DNA of 13,502 bases. Origin: JBHELG01 sp046263195. GTDB taxonomy: Bacteria; Actinomycetota; Nitriliruptoria; Nitriliruptorales; JAHWKO01. The stretch covers positions 1 through 13,502 of the forward strand of contig JBHELG010000132.1 of NCBI GenBank assembly GCA_046263195.1. The letters run 5' to 3'. Made by a program: the position numbers and the translations under genes. Positions 1 through 6,249 of the stretch are shown here, piece by piece. The stretch's first letter is position 1. Each line of letters starts with the position of its first letter. Below the pieces are notes generated by a model. It saw only the letters and a list, made by a program, of their open reading frames with translations. It searched no databases and had not been told where the DNA came from.

Positions 1-898
1 CGCCGGCCACGAACCCGATGACGATGGGGGAAAGGCCGCCCACGAACCCCGCGCACGGCGTGATCGCGACGAGCCCGGCGACCGCCCCGGACGCGGCGCC
101 GAGGGTCGTCGCGTTTCCACCACGAATCTTCTCGACGACGAGCCAGCCGAGCATCGCCGCCGCCGCGGCGAGATGCGTATTCATGAATGCCTGCGCCGCG
201 AGTCCACTCGCGCCGAGCGCCGAGCCCGCGTTGAAACCGAACCAGCCGAACCACAGCATGCCGGTCCCGAGCAACGTGAGCGGCAGCGAGTGTGGTGGCA
301 TCGGCTCGCTCGGCCACCCCCGACGGCGTCCTGCGACGAGGACGGCCGCGAGCGCGGCGACGCCCGCGTTGATGTGGACCACCGTTCCGCCCGCGAAGTC
401 GAGCGCCCCCAGCCCGAACAGCCAGCCGTTCGGGCTGAACACCCAGTGGGCGACGGGGGAGTAGACGAGTAGCGACCAGGCGGCGAGGAAGACGGCGTAG
501 CCGGCGAAGCGCAGCCGATCCGCGGTCGCACCGGTGATGAGGGCTGGCGTGATGATCGCGAACATCATCTGGTAGGCGACGAAGACGAGCGGTGGGATGG
601 TCAAGGCGAAGTCATCCACGTAGCCCGGCAGCTCTACGGACACGTCCGTCAAGCCCCGGAGCCCGGCGAAGTCCAGTCCTCCGAGAAGCCCACCCCCGAG
701 ATCCGAACCGAAGGCGAGCGAGAAGCCGAGCAGGGCCCACAACACGCTCACCAGCCCCATCGAGAAGAAGTTCTGCATGAGCATGCCGAGCACGTTCTTC
801 GACCGCACCATGCCGCAGTAGAAGAACGCGAGCCCTGGCGTCATGAACAGCACGAGCGCGGCTGACGTGAGCAGCCATGCGGTGTTGCCCGAGTCCAT
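1..898 (-). CDS. amt: Ammonium transporter (Amt/MEP/Rh), C-terminus beyond window edge
   Basis: Inner-membrane channel for ammonium/ammonia uptake. The frame is open from an ATG at 898 to the window edge, giving 299 residues of a protein usually 400-450 long. Visible family hallmarks are the N-terminal FFYCGMVRSKNVLGMLMQNF block (25-44), MFAIITPALITGATADR (112-128), DFAGGTVVHINAG (167-179) with the first pore histidine at H175, the WFGWFGFNAGSALG block, and AITPCAGFVGG near the edge. The second pore histidine lies outside the window. No cleavable signal peptide is seen; the protein begins directly with the first hydrophobic helix, unlike E. coli AmtB. A GGAGGGG ribosome binding site at 905-911 supports the start. 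Two positions that are usually small residues in these motifs (FFYGG, ITPAAG) are Cys here. A glnB/glnK gene often follows amt and would lie off the left edge; this is inference only. Confidence 0.95.
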   Translation of the reverse strand, partial: MDSGNTAWLLTSAALVLFMTPGLAFFYCGMVRSKNVLGMLMQNFFSMGLVSVLWALLGFSLAFGSDLGGGLLGGLDFAGLRGLTDVSVELPGYVDDFALTIPPLVFVAYQMMFAIITPALITGATADRLRFAGYAVFLAAWSLLVYSPVAHWVFSPNGWLFGLGALDFAGGTVVHINAGVAALAAVLVAGRRRGWPSEPMPPHSLPLTLLGTGMLWFGWFGFNAGSALGASGLAAQAFMNTHLAAAAAMLGWLVVEKIRGGNATTLGAASGAVAGLVAITPCAGFVGGLSPIVIGFVAG

Positions 899-913
899 CG
901 TCTGCCCCTCCGC

Positions 914-973
914 CTACCTCACTTCGGCCGGCGGGATGAATCCACAGCGTCGTTTCCAGGTGATGAAGCCCAT
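914..973 (-). CDS. Possible 19-residue leader peptide upstream of amt
   Basis: ATG at 973 to TAG at 914 encodes MGFITWKRRCGFIPPAEVR. It is preceded by AGGAG (980-984) with a 6-nt spacer, one of the best ribosome binding sites in the window. The stop codon sits just before the GGAGGGG of amt, so translation of this ORF could affect ribosome loading on amt. The peptide has no known domain. It could be a regulatory leader or a small protein, or a chance ORF. Support comes only from the ribosome binding site, the ATG start and the position. Confidence 0.4.
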   Translation of the reverse strand: MGFITWKRRCGFIPPAEVR

Positions 974-1064
974 GTAACGCTCCTGTTTCGGCGAAAGGTC
1001 TGGGGTGCCGCAGCGCAGGCGGAGGCGGCGCCCTGTCACCTGGCTACCGCTGGCAGTGAGCTAC

Positions 1065-1070
1065 TAGGCT
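1065..1070 (+). promoter_or_regulatory. Candidate dinB -10 element
   Basis: TAGGCT matches the -10 consensus at three or four positions, depending on how purine matches are scored. It ends five bases before the LexA palindrome, so bound LexA would cover the expected transcription start. No convincing -35 is seen; the nearest is TGGCTA at 1041-1046. Weak evidence based on position. Confidence 0.35.
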
Positions 1071-1074
1071 AGTT

Positions 1075-1090
1075 CCGAACGTCCGTTCGA
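1075..1090. promoter_or_regulatory. LexA-binding SOS box upstream of dinB
   Basis: The sequence CCGAACGTCCGTTCGA contains a perfect CGAAC-N4-GTTCG palindrome at 1076-1089. It differs from the actinobacterial/Bacillus LexA consensus TCGAAC-N4-GTTCGA only at the first base. It ends 18 nt before the dinB GTG start and lies in the amt-dinB divergent region. Known biology of LexA and of Y-family polymerases makes SOS control of dinB the natural reading. Confidence 0.85.
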
Positions 1091-1108
1091 TCATCGGAGC
1101 AGGTTCGG

Positions 1109-2335
1109 GTGGAGCGTGCACAGGAGCCGATCCTCCACGTCGACATGGATGCGTTCTACGCATCGGTCGAGCAGCGCGACGACCCCTCACTGCGGGGACG
1201 GCCGGTCGCGGTAGGAGGGCACGGCAACCGTGGTGTCGTTGCCGCCGCCTCCTACGAGGCACGTCACTTCGGCATTCACAGTGCGATGCCGATGGTGCGG
1301 GCCCGACGGCTCTGCCCCGATCTCGTCATCGTCCCCCCGGATTTCGGGAAGTACCAGGCGGTGTCGGACGTGGTCCGCCAAGTGCTGCTGTCCTACACGC
1401 CGCTCGTCGAGTTTCTCGCGCTCGACGAGGCATTCCTCAACGTCAGCGGGTCGGTACGCCTGTTCGGGCAGCCGCCCCAGATCGCGACACGCCTCAGGAC
1501 AGAGGTGAGACGTGAAACCGACCTGACCTGCTCGGTCGGGGTGGCGCCCAACAAGTTCCTCGCGAAGCTCTGCTCCATGAAGGCGAAGCCCGACGGGCTG
1601 CTGCATCTGCCACACACGAGGGTCGAGACGTTCCTCCGTCCGCTGGTGGTCTCCGACCTCTGGGGGGCGGGCCTGAAGACGGTGGAGCGGCTCGAGCGCT
1701 ACGGGTTCCGCACGATCGGGCAGGTCGCCGACAGCGATGCCCGCACCCTCGAGCGGGTGCTCGGTGGGAAGCTCGGGGCTCAGCTGCATCGCCTCGCACG
1801 GGGAGAAGACGACCGTCCGGTGACACCCCACGAGCCCGCGAAAAGCGTGTCAGCCGAGGAGACGTTCGATCACGACATCGACGACCCCGAGCAACTGCAC
1901 CGCGAGTTGCTGCGCCTGTGCGAGCGGGTCGGGCACCGGCTGCGCTCGTCCCGACTCGCTGGGCGGACCATCGTCTTGAAGGTTCGATTCGCGTCGTTCG
2001 AGACGGTCACCCGCTCGATCACGCTCAAAATGCACACCGACCGTACCCACGACCTCGTGACGCTGGCTGGCGGCCTGCTCGACGGTCTTCGGCTGGAACG
2101 TGCCCGGGTCCGCCTGCTCGGCGTCGGGGTGTCGAGCCTGGCCGGTGGGGCGTCTGCGCGGCAGCTCGCGCTCTACGGGGATTCGCGCTGGGAGAACGCT
2201 GAACGCACCGCGGACGGGCTGCGTGCCCGCTTCGGCCCCAAGGCCGTCACCTACGGTTCTCTGCTCGTGGATGGCCCGAGGACTGGAAACGAGGCGCCAA
2301 GCAGAAGCGACCGCACGCGGCCACCCCAATCTTGA
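1109..2335 (+). CDS. dinB: DNA polymerase IV (Y-family, DinB)
   Basis: Error-prone translesion polymerase of the Y family, 408 residues. The palm begins with HVDMDAFYASVE (10-21); D12 is a catalytic metal ligand and Y17 sits at the steric-gate position. LALDEAFLNV (103-112) provides the second acidic pair, D106/E107. SVGVAPNKFLAKLCSMKAKPDG (142-163) is the conserved palm/thumb block. The helix-hairpin-helix region is around 183-222 and the little finger about 245-355. QLALYG (352-357) resembles a beta-clamp-binding motif placed internally rather than at the extreme C-terminus. The GTG start at 1109 follows GGAG (1096-1099) by 9 nt. A LexA box lies immediately upstream, indicating SOS induction. 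The last 20 or so residues are polar and look disordered. The gene ends 30 nt from a convergent gene. Confidence 0.95.
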   Translation: MERAQEPILHVDMDAFYASVEQRDDPSLRGRPVAVGGHGNRGVVAAASYEARHFGIHSAMPMVRARRLCPDLVIVPPDFGKYQAVSDVVRQVLLSYTPLVEFLALDEAFLNVSGSVRLFGQPPQIATRLRTEVRRETDLTCSVGVAPNKFLAKLCSMKAKPDGLLHLPHTRVETFLRPLVVSDLWGAGLKTVERLERYGFRTIGQVADSDARTLERVLGGKLGAQLHRLARGEDDRPVTPHEPAKSVSAEETFDHDIDDPEQLHRELLRLCERVGHRLRSSRLAGRTIVLKVRFASFETVTRSITLKMHTDRTHDLVTLAGGLLDGLRLERARVRLLGVGVSSLAGGASARQLALYGDSRWENAERTADGLRARFGPKAVTYGSLLVDGPRTGNEAPSRSDRTRPPQS

Positions 2336-2365
2336 CGTCCGAGCACCGACAATCCTCCCCAACCC

Positions 2366-3160
2366 TCAGCGCGAACCCTCGGGGGAGGCCAGGGGCAGGA
2401 AATCGAGACACGGCCGGGGCCGCCCGCGATCCTCGAGGAAGTCCCGCAGCTCCTCGTACACGTCGTCGCCGACCATGGCACGCAGCTCGCGTTCCATCGA
2501 GCGGTACAGCGGCTGCTCGCTCGTGAAAGCGGCCGGCTCCTCGGTGCACCACCAGTGAAAGTCCGCTCCGCCCTCACCCCACGTGCCACGCTCGAACGGG
2601 GCGATCGTGTGAACCTGCAGGGTGTGCCCGTCGTTCGCGACCTGCTCCTCGATGGAGCGGTGGAGCGGCAGTTGCCAGCAGACGGTGGGCTTGTACGTCA
2701 TGGGGTGCTCTCGCCGGCGCTTTGCGAGCAGGTGGAAGGCGCACCCTGTCCCAGCGGGCCATCCGGCGCGGTTGAGGAAGACGCAGGCGCCGTTGTGTAT
2801 GCGCGTCTTCGCCTCACCATCCGCGTCGACTTCCGTGGCGGCCCCGACACTTGCTTCCGCATGGAACTGCATCACGTCGGCGTCGAGGTCGTGCGTCACC
2901 GCGGCCTCGACCCGTTCCCGCTCCTGCTCGTCGACGTAGTAGGCCCCGTGTGTGCAACAGCCGATGTCGGGGCCATCGGCGTAGATGCCTGGGCAGCCCC
3001 GGCCGTAGATGCAGCGGTAGCGGGAGAGTAGGAACGTGACGTCGAAGGTGTAGCGAAGGTGAGCATCACCTGGGTCGCGGATACTCACCCACTCCCGCTC
3101 GAGCATCTGATTGCAACTCCCGCGACGGATGCGATTGGGAGGGTAGTCATGGCCTGTCAT
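2366..3160 (-). CDS. Cysteine-rich protein, YkgJ/DUF3109-like metal-cluster candidate
   Basis: 264 residues from the ATG at 3160. Ten cysteines occur (16, 50, 56, 68, 69, 126, 140, 161, 205, 251). The main cluster is RCIYGRGCPGIY (49-60) followed by GCCTHGAYY (67-75), then GACVFLNRAG (124-133), GCAFHLLA (139-146) and KPTVCWQLPL (157-166). This order (Cys-rich patch, then CC-x-x-GA, then G-x-C, then GCA-x-H, then KP-x-x-C) is reminiscent of the YkgJ/FliB and DUF3109 proteins, which are thought to bind zinc or Fe-S clusters. The family assignment is by eye. The reaction is unknown, and no signal peptide or membrane helix is seen. The gene overlaps the end of the TetR gene by 14 nt, so they are very likely cotranscribed. 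A longer in-frame start at 3316 would lie deep inside the TetR gene and is unlikely. Confidence 0.75.
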   Translation of the reverse strand: MTGHDYPPNRIRRGSCNQMLEREWVSIRDPGDAHLRYTFDVTFLLSRYRCIYGRGCPGIYADGPDIGCCTHGAYYVDEQERERVEAAVTHDLDADVMQFHAEASVGAATEVDADGEAKTRIHNGACVFLNRAGWPAGTGCAFHLLAKRRREHPMTYKPTVCWQLPLHRSIEEQVANDGHTLQVHTIAPFERGTWGEGGADFHWWCTEEPAAFTSEQPLYRSMERELRAMVGDDVYEELRDFLEDRGRPRPCLDFLPLASPEGSR

Positions 3161-3761
3161 CTTCGGTGGAGCTACCCCCAACGGGCGAGCCCTGGGGGCG
3201 CAGCCCCGCCACCGTAACCGTGACGAGCCGGCGGACCGCGTCCTCGCAGGGCAGGTCGCTGGCTGCCGTGAGGGCGTGGAGGCAGTAGCTGGCGAGCTCG
3301 TCAACCGGGACGTCACCCCGGACCTCGCCGCTCTGTGCGACCTCGGCCAGCAGGTCTCGGATCAGGTCGTTGAGCTGCTGCTGTGCTCTGGCGACGTGCT
3401 CACCACGGTGGAGGAGTGCAGTGAGCTCGATGCCATGGTGCTCGCGACGGTGGGAGATGAGGGCGTAGGTCTCGAGCACCTCCGCGAGCCGCTCACGAGC
3501 GTCGCCAGGCGCGTCCCGGAGCCTGGTGAGCTGTTCGAGGTGGCGGGTGACCTGACGTTCGTGCCAGGCGACGAGGATCGCTTCGACGTCGCGAAAGTAC
3601 TTGTACAGGGTCGCGCGTCCGATGCCGCTCTTCTCGGCGATCTGAGACATGGTCACCGCCGTCAACCCCTTCTCGGCGACCAGGTCCCAAGTAGCAGCCA
3701 TGATCGCCTCGCGCACCTCACGGCGGTGCGCCTCGATCGTGTCGTTCCACAGTCTCGGCAC
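3147..3761 (-). CDS. TetR-family transcriptional regulator
   Basis: One-component repressor-type regulator of 204 residues. The N-terminal DNA-binding domain has the classical arrangement AIMAATWDLVAEKG (19-32), then the helix-turn-helix SQIAEKSGIGRATLYKYF (39-56). The helical C-terminal ligand/dimer domain has no recognisable ligand signature. The GTG start at 3761 lies 6 nt after a TATACT -10 element, so the mRNA is probably leaderless. The gene overlaps the cysteine-rich gene downstream and is divergent from a small membrane-protein operon. The palindrome in the shared upstream region is a plausible operator for autoregulation and for control of the divergent operon; this last point is inference. 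Confidence 0.92.
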   Translation of the reverse strand: MPRLWNDTIEAHRREVREAIMAATWDLVAEKGLTAVTMSQIAEKSGIGRATLYKYFRDVEAILVAWHERQVTRHLEQLTRLRDAPGDARERLAEVLETYALISHRREHHGIELTALLHRGEHVARAQQQLNDLIRDLLAEVAQSGEVRGDVPVDELASYCLHALTAASDLPCEDAVRRLVTVTVAGLRPQGSPVGGSSTEDDRP

Positions 3762-3767
3762 CGGCCC

Positions 3768-3773
3768 AGTATA
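3768..3773 (-). promoter_or_regulatory. -10 element for leaderless tetR transcript
   Basis: TATACT on the minus strand matches the -10 consensus at five of six positions. It is followed by GGGCCG and then directly by the GTG start of the TetR gene. With normal -10 to start-site spacing, transcription would begin at or next to the start codon. No ribosome binding site is present. The -35 region is poor. Confidence 0.6.
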
Positions 3774-3786
3774 CGTTGCGCCGCTC

Positions 3787-3800
3787 TCAAAACATTTTGA
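3787..3800. promoter_or_regulatory. 14-bp palindrome, probable TetR operator
   Basis: TCAAAACATTTTGA consists of perfect 6-bp arms around a 2-bp centre. It is strikingly AT-rich compared with the surrounding DNA and lies between two divergent genes. It covers the region just upstream of the tetR -10 and just upstream of the candidate promoter for the divergent gene. TetR-family proteins commonly bind such sites in divergent intergenic regions. That this particular TetR binds it is inference. Confidence 0.5.
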
Positions 3801-3807
3801 TTTGGCA

Positions 3808-3837
3808 TCGACACACTGTTTCGCAAACTGCTAGCGT
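3808..3837 (+). promoter_or_regulatory. Candidate promoter for the small membrane-protein operon
   Basis: TCGACA (3808-3813) matches the -35 consensus at five of six positions. TAGCGT (3832-3837) is a moderate -10, with an 18-bp spacer. It lies about 38 nt before the ATG at 3875, leaving room for a leader with a GGAGG site. The spacer includes the imperfect repeat GTTTCGCAAAC (3818-3828). Confidence 0.4.
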
Positions 3838-3874
3838 CGGCCGGGCTTCCACCCTCTGCCCTGGAGGACGACAC

Positions 3875-4111
3875 ATGGCGCATCCGCCCTCCTATCACGA
3901 AACAGGCGACGAATCAGGGGGACCCAGCCGTCGATCCAGCAGCGGCACCCCGAGGTGGGTAAAAGTGTTCGGGATCATCGCTCTCGCGGTGGTCCTGCTG
4001 TTCATCATCCTGATGCTCGCCAACGGCTCCGGTGGCCGTCACGGCCCTGGTCGCCACCTGCCGTCCCGTGGCTTTGACAACCAAGTAGCGCCTCGGAACG
4101 TCCAGTTGTGA
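3875..4111 (+). CDS. Small single-pass membrane protein
   Basis: 78 residues. The ATG at 3875 has GGAGG at 3863-3867 with a 7-nt spacer, which is why the longer in-frame start at 3776 is not used. The N-terminal 28 residues are polar, rich in Ser, Pro and Gly. One hydrophobic helix runs from about 30 to 49. A short tail begins with GGRHGPGRH (53-61), whose histidines could face the outside. No catalytic motif or named domain is recognised. It overlaps the next gene by 4 nt (GTGA) and so is translationally coupled to it. Small proteins with this kind of His/Gly-rich tail beside a DUF2269-like gene seem familiar from other actinobacteria, but I cannot verify this here. Confidence 0.8.
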   Translation: MAHPPSYHETGDESGGPSRRSSSGTPRWVKVFGIIALAVVLLFIILMLANGSGGRHGPGRHLPSRGFDNQVAPRNVQL

Positions 4112-4755
4112 CCATGGGCCCCCGGCTCCGCAAGACGGCCCTCACCGCGCACGTCACGTCGTCGGTGGGCTGGCTCGGGGCGGTGGCTGCCTTCCTCGCC
4201 CTCGCAATCGTCGGATGGACGAGCCAGGATGCTGAGACAGTTCGAGGCGCGTATCTCGTCATGGAACCAGCCGCCTGGGTCGTGCTCGTCCCGTTGAGCC
4301 TCGCCTCGCTGCTGACCGGACTTGTCTCGTCGCTGGGCACCACTTGGGGCCTCTTTCGGCACTATTGGGTCCTGTTCAAACTCCTGATCAACGTGGTTGC
4401 CACCATCGTCTTGCTCCTGTACTTGCCAACATTCCGCTTCATGGCAAGTCTGGCGGCAGACCCGAGCACCGAGCTCGGCGTGGTGCGGAGTCCGTCACCC
4501 GCGCTGCACGCAGCCCTCGCCCTGCTGCTCCTGCTCGTGGCGACGGTGCTAGGGGTGTTCAAGCCACGGGGTATGACCGGGTACGGGCGGCGTAGGGTGG
4601 ATGCCCAGCGCCGGCCTCGCGGAGGTGGTGCTGGTGCCCCTCTCGGGATGCGCGGTCAGGTGAGGCCCCGGCCGGATCCGGAGCGGGTCGTGGCGGGCAT
4701 CCGATCGGGTGCACCGCCCTGGGCGCTCGTGCGGCGGGCGGGAGGCGAGGACTAG
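4108..4755 (+). CDS. DUF2269-like four-helix integral membrane protein
   Basis: 215 residues, with hydrophobic helices near 17-37, 55-75, 87-107 and 133-151. Motifs shared with the DUF2269-type family are LTAHVTSSVGWLGAVAAFLA (12-31), the PLSLASLLTGLVSSLGTTWG stretch (62-81) and LFRHYWVLFKLLI (82-94). The function is unknown. The GTG start at 4108 overlaps the previous stop codon, arguing for coupling; ATG at 4114 is an alternative. The region after about residue 155 is basic, rich in Arg, Gly and Pro, and looks like an unstructured cytoplasmic tail. The gene belongs to the same transcript as the 78-residue membrane protein, and both may be controlled by the divergent TetR. Confidence 0.8.
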   Translation: MTMGPRLRKTALTAHVTSSVGWLGAVAAFLALAIVGWTSQDAETVRGAYLVMEPAAWVVLVPLSLASLLTGLVSSLGTTWGLFRHYWVLFKLLINVVATIVLLLYLPTFRFMASLAADPSTELGVVRSPSPALHAALALLLLLVATVLGVFKPRGMTGYGRRRVDAQRRPRGGGAGAPLGMRGQVRPRPDPERVVAGIRSGAPPWALVRRAGGED

Positions 4756-4780
4756 CCTTCGGCGAGGGCCCGGTCGCCCC

Positions 4781-4796
4781 AGGGGCACGTGCCCCT
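4781..4796. promoter_or_regulatory. Perfect 16-bp palindrome upstream of deacetylase gene
   Basis: AGGGGCACGTGCCCCT is self-complementary over all 16 bases, with no loop and no following T-run. A protein-binding site therefore fits better than a terminator. It ends 61 nt before the start codon of the HDAC-family gene and begins 26 nt after the previous gene. The bound protein is not identifiable from sequence. Confidence 0.5.
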
Positions 4797-4857
4797 CTCC
4801 GGGTGCATGAAGAGCCGAGCTGAACGCTGAGACGTCACCCGTCGCAAGGAGCGGGGA

Positions 4858-5715
4858 ATGACCGGCATGAAGATCGTCCACTCGCCGAAATGCGAGGAGT
4901 ACGGCCACGGGGGACAAGCCGAATCGCCCGAGCGGGTGAGCCGTACCCGCGAGCTGTTGGAACGGGAAGGCTTCGAGTTCGTCGAACCGGAGGCCGCCAG
5001 TCGTGAAGATGTGTTGACCGTCCACCAGGAAGGTCTCGTCGAGAAGGTCGCGAACCATACCCTGTCCCTCGCCGGAGGCTCGGGCTCGCAGACCATCTAC
5101 GACTACGCCCTGCTCTCGGTCGGAGGTGCGCTTCGAGCCGCGAGGTTCGCCTTGGACGGGCAGCGGGCACTCTCGCTCATGCGCCCCCCCGGCCACCACG
5201 CGTCCACGAACTCGTACGGCGGGTTCTGCTACCTCAACAACGTCGCGGTCGCAGTTCAGTCTGCCCTCGGCGAGGTCGAGCGGGTCGCGATCGTCGACAT
5301 CGACTGCCACCATGGCGACGGCACCGAGGACATCTTCTCCGATCGCTCTGAGGTTCTTTACGTCTCGCTGCACCAGAGCGGCATCTACCCAGGCACAGGC
5401 GACGAATCCCGCGACCACATACGCAACTTTCCGCTCCCGCCCGGCACCGACCCCGACCGGTACCGCGAAACGCTCGATGCTGCGCTGGAGGAGGTCAGGA
5501 GCTTCGAGCCCGAACTGATCGCGGTTTCTGCGGGCTTCGACACCTACAAGGAAGATCCGCTCACGAGTCTGGGCCTGGAGGTCGAGACGTACCACGACAT
5601 CGGGTCACGACTGACCCGCCTCGGTCCGCCTCTCTTCGCCGCCCTCGAAGGGGGATACAGCGATCGCCTGCCAGACTGCGTGCTCAGCTTCCTGTCAGGT
5701 CTGACGTCGGAATGA
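4858..5715 (+). CDS. Histone deacetylase-family zinc amidohydrolase
   Basis: Zn-dependent deacetylase/amidohydrolase of the arginase-deacetylase fold, 285 residues, near the usual size of bacterial single-domain members. The catalytic set is complete: RPPGHHAS (109-116) with H113/H114 as the charge-relay pair, VDIDCHHGDGTEDIF (146-160) with zinc ligands D149 and H151, SAGFDTY (224-230) with third ligand D228, and LEGGYS (263-268) with the transition-state Tyr Y267. The RPPGHHA form is class II-like. Family substrates include acetylpolyamines, acetyl-lysine proteins and acetylated metabolites; which one applies cannot be told. AAGGAG at 4846-4851 supports the ATG at 4858, with a possible internal ATG three codons later. 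The protein has no signal peptide and is cytoplasmic. It is separated from neighbours by 100-190 nt, so it is probably monocistronic. Confidence 0.93.
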   Translation: MTGMKIVHSPKCEEYGHGGQAESPERVSRTRELLEREGFEFVEPEAASREDVLTVHQEGLVEKVANHTLSLAGGSGSQTIYDYALLSVGGALRAARFALDGQRALSLMRPPGHHASTNSYGGFCYLNNVAVAVQSALGEVERVAIVDIDCHHGDGTEDIFSDRSEVLYVSLHQSGIYPGTGDESRDHIRNFPLPPGTDPDRYRETLDAALEEVRSFEPELIAVSAGFDTYKEDPLTSLGLEVETYHDIGSRLTRLGPPLFAALEGGYSDRLPDCVLSFLSGLTSE

Positions 5716-5716
5716 C

Positions 5717-5740
5717 GGCGATTTGCCCAGGAGGATCGCC
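5717..5740 (+). terminator. Weak hairpin after the deacetylase gene
   Basis: GGCGAT (5717-5722) pairs with ATCGCC (5735-5740) around a 12-nt loop, one base after the TGA stop. No U-tract follows, so this is at best a weak or factor-assisted terminator. Confidence 0.2.
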
Positions 5741-5870
5741 TGTCGCCCGAGATCCGGTGGCCGCGTTCCATCGTCCATCACCCCGCAGGCTGTATCAGCG
5801 TGGCTGGGACGGTTCTGCCGGTGACCCGATTGTCCCGCGCGAGTCGGTGCCCCGCCATGAGACACGCCCG

Positions 5871-5876
5871 TATACT
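5871..5876 (+). promoter_or_regulatory. -10 element for the DUF3040 gene
   Basis: TATACT is a near-consensus -10 placed 30 nt before the start codon, giving an expected leader of about 24 nt that includes the ribosome binding site. No clear -35 is visible. The rest of the 5716-5870 gap shows only the weak hairpin at 5717-5740. Confidence 0.5.
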
Positions 5877-5906
5877 CCTGAGGGGGAGAGACACGAGGGA
5901 GGCATG

Positions 5907-6233
5907 ATGCCCCTGTCGGAGCACGAGAAGCGGGTCCTCGAGGAGATCGCGCGGCACTTGTCCGAGGAGGACCCGAAGTTCGTCGAGAACGTGGCGAGCA
6001 CCACGGCGACGCGTATTCATCTGCGGCGTCTGCGCTGGGCGCTCGTCGGCTTCCTCATCGGGCTCGTCACCCTGCTGGGTATCACGTTCAACTTCGCATT
6101 CGGAGTCACCGGCTTCGCGATCATGCTCGTGTCGTTGCTGCTCGCGGCCAGTGCCATCCGAGGGCTCGGCTCCGGCATCGTTGGTCTCGTCGCGCAGCTC
6201 GGGCGCTCCCTGTCGCGTCACCAGCGACGGTAG
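5907..6233 (+). CDS. DUF3040 family membrane protein
   Basis: 108 residues. The N-terminus PLSEHEKRVLEEIARHLSEE (2-21) is the signature of DUF3040, an actinobacterial family of unknown function. The cytoplasmic, charged N-terminal half is followed by two hydrophobic helices at about 43-60 and 63-83, then a short basic tail. I chose the ATG at 5907 because family members start with MPLSEHE and because GGAGG (5898-5902) sits too close to the preceding ATG at 5904; that ATG would add one Met. A much longer in-frame start at 5712 crosses the promoter and is rejected. The gene stands alone and converges on the transglutaminase gene 16 nt away. Confidence 0.9.
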   Translation: MPLSEHEKRVLEEIARHLSEEDPKFVENVASTTATRIHLRRLRWALVGFLIGLVTLLGITFNFAFGVTGFAIMLVSLLLAASAIRGLGSGIVGLVAQLGRSLSRHQRR

Positions 6234-6249
6234 GTGCTGGGGGAGCCCT

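Noticed and set aside
4549..5595. Long minus-strand ORF (348 codons) opposite the deacetylase gene
   Set aside because: It is the antisense shadow of a gene with complete catalytic motifs; its translation shows no domain and an Arg/Ala/Val-rich composition typical of GC-rich antisense frames.
5712..5903. 64-residue N-terminal extension of the DUF3040 protein
   Set aside because: The extension would span the TATACT promoter and ribosome binding site, and family members begin at MPLSEHE.
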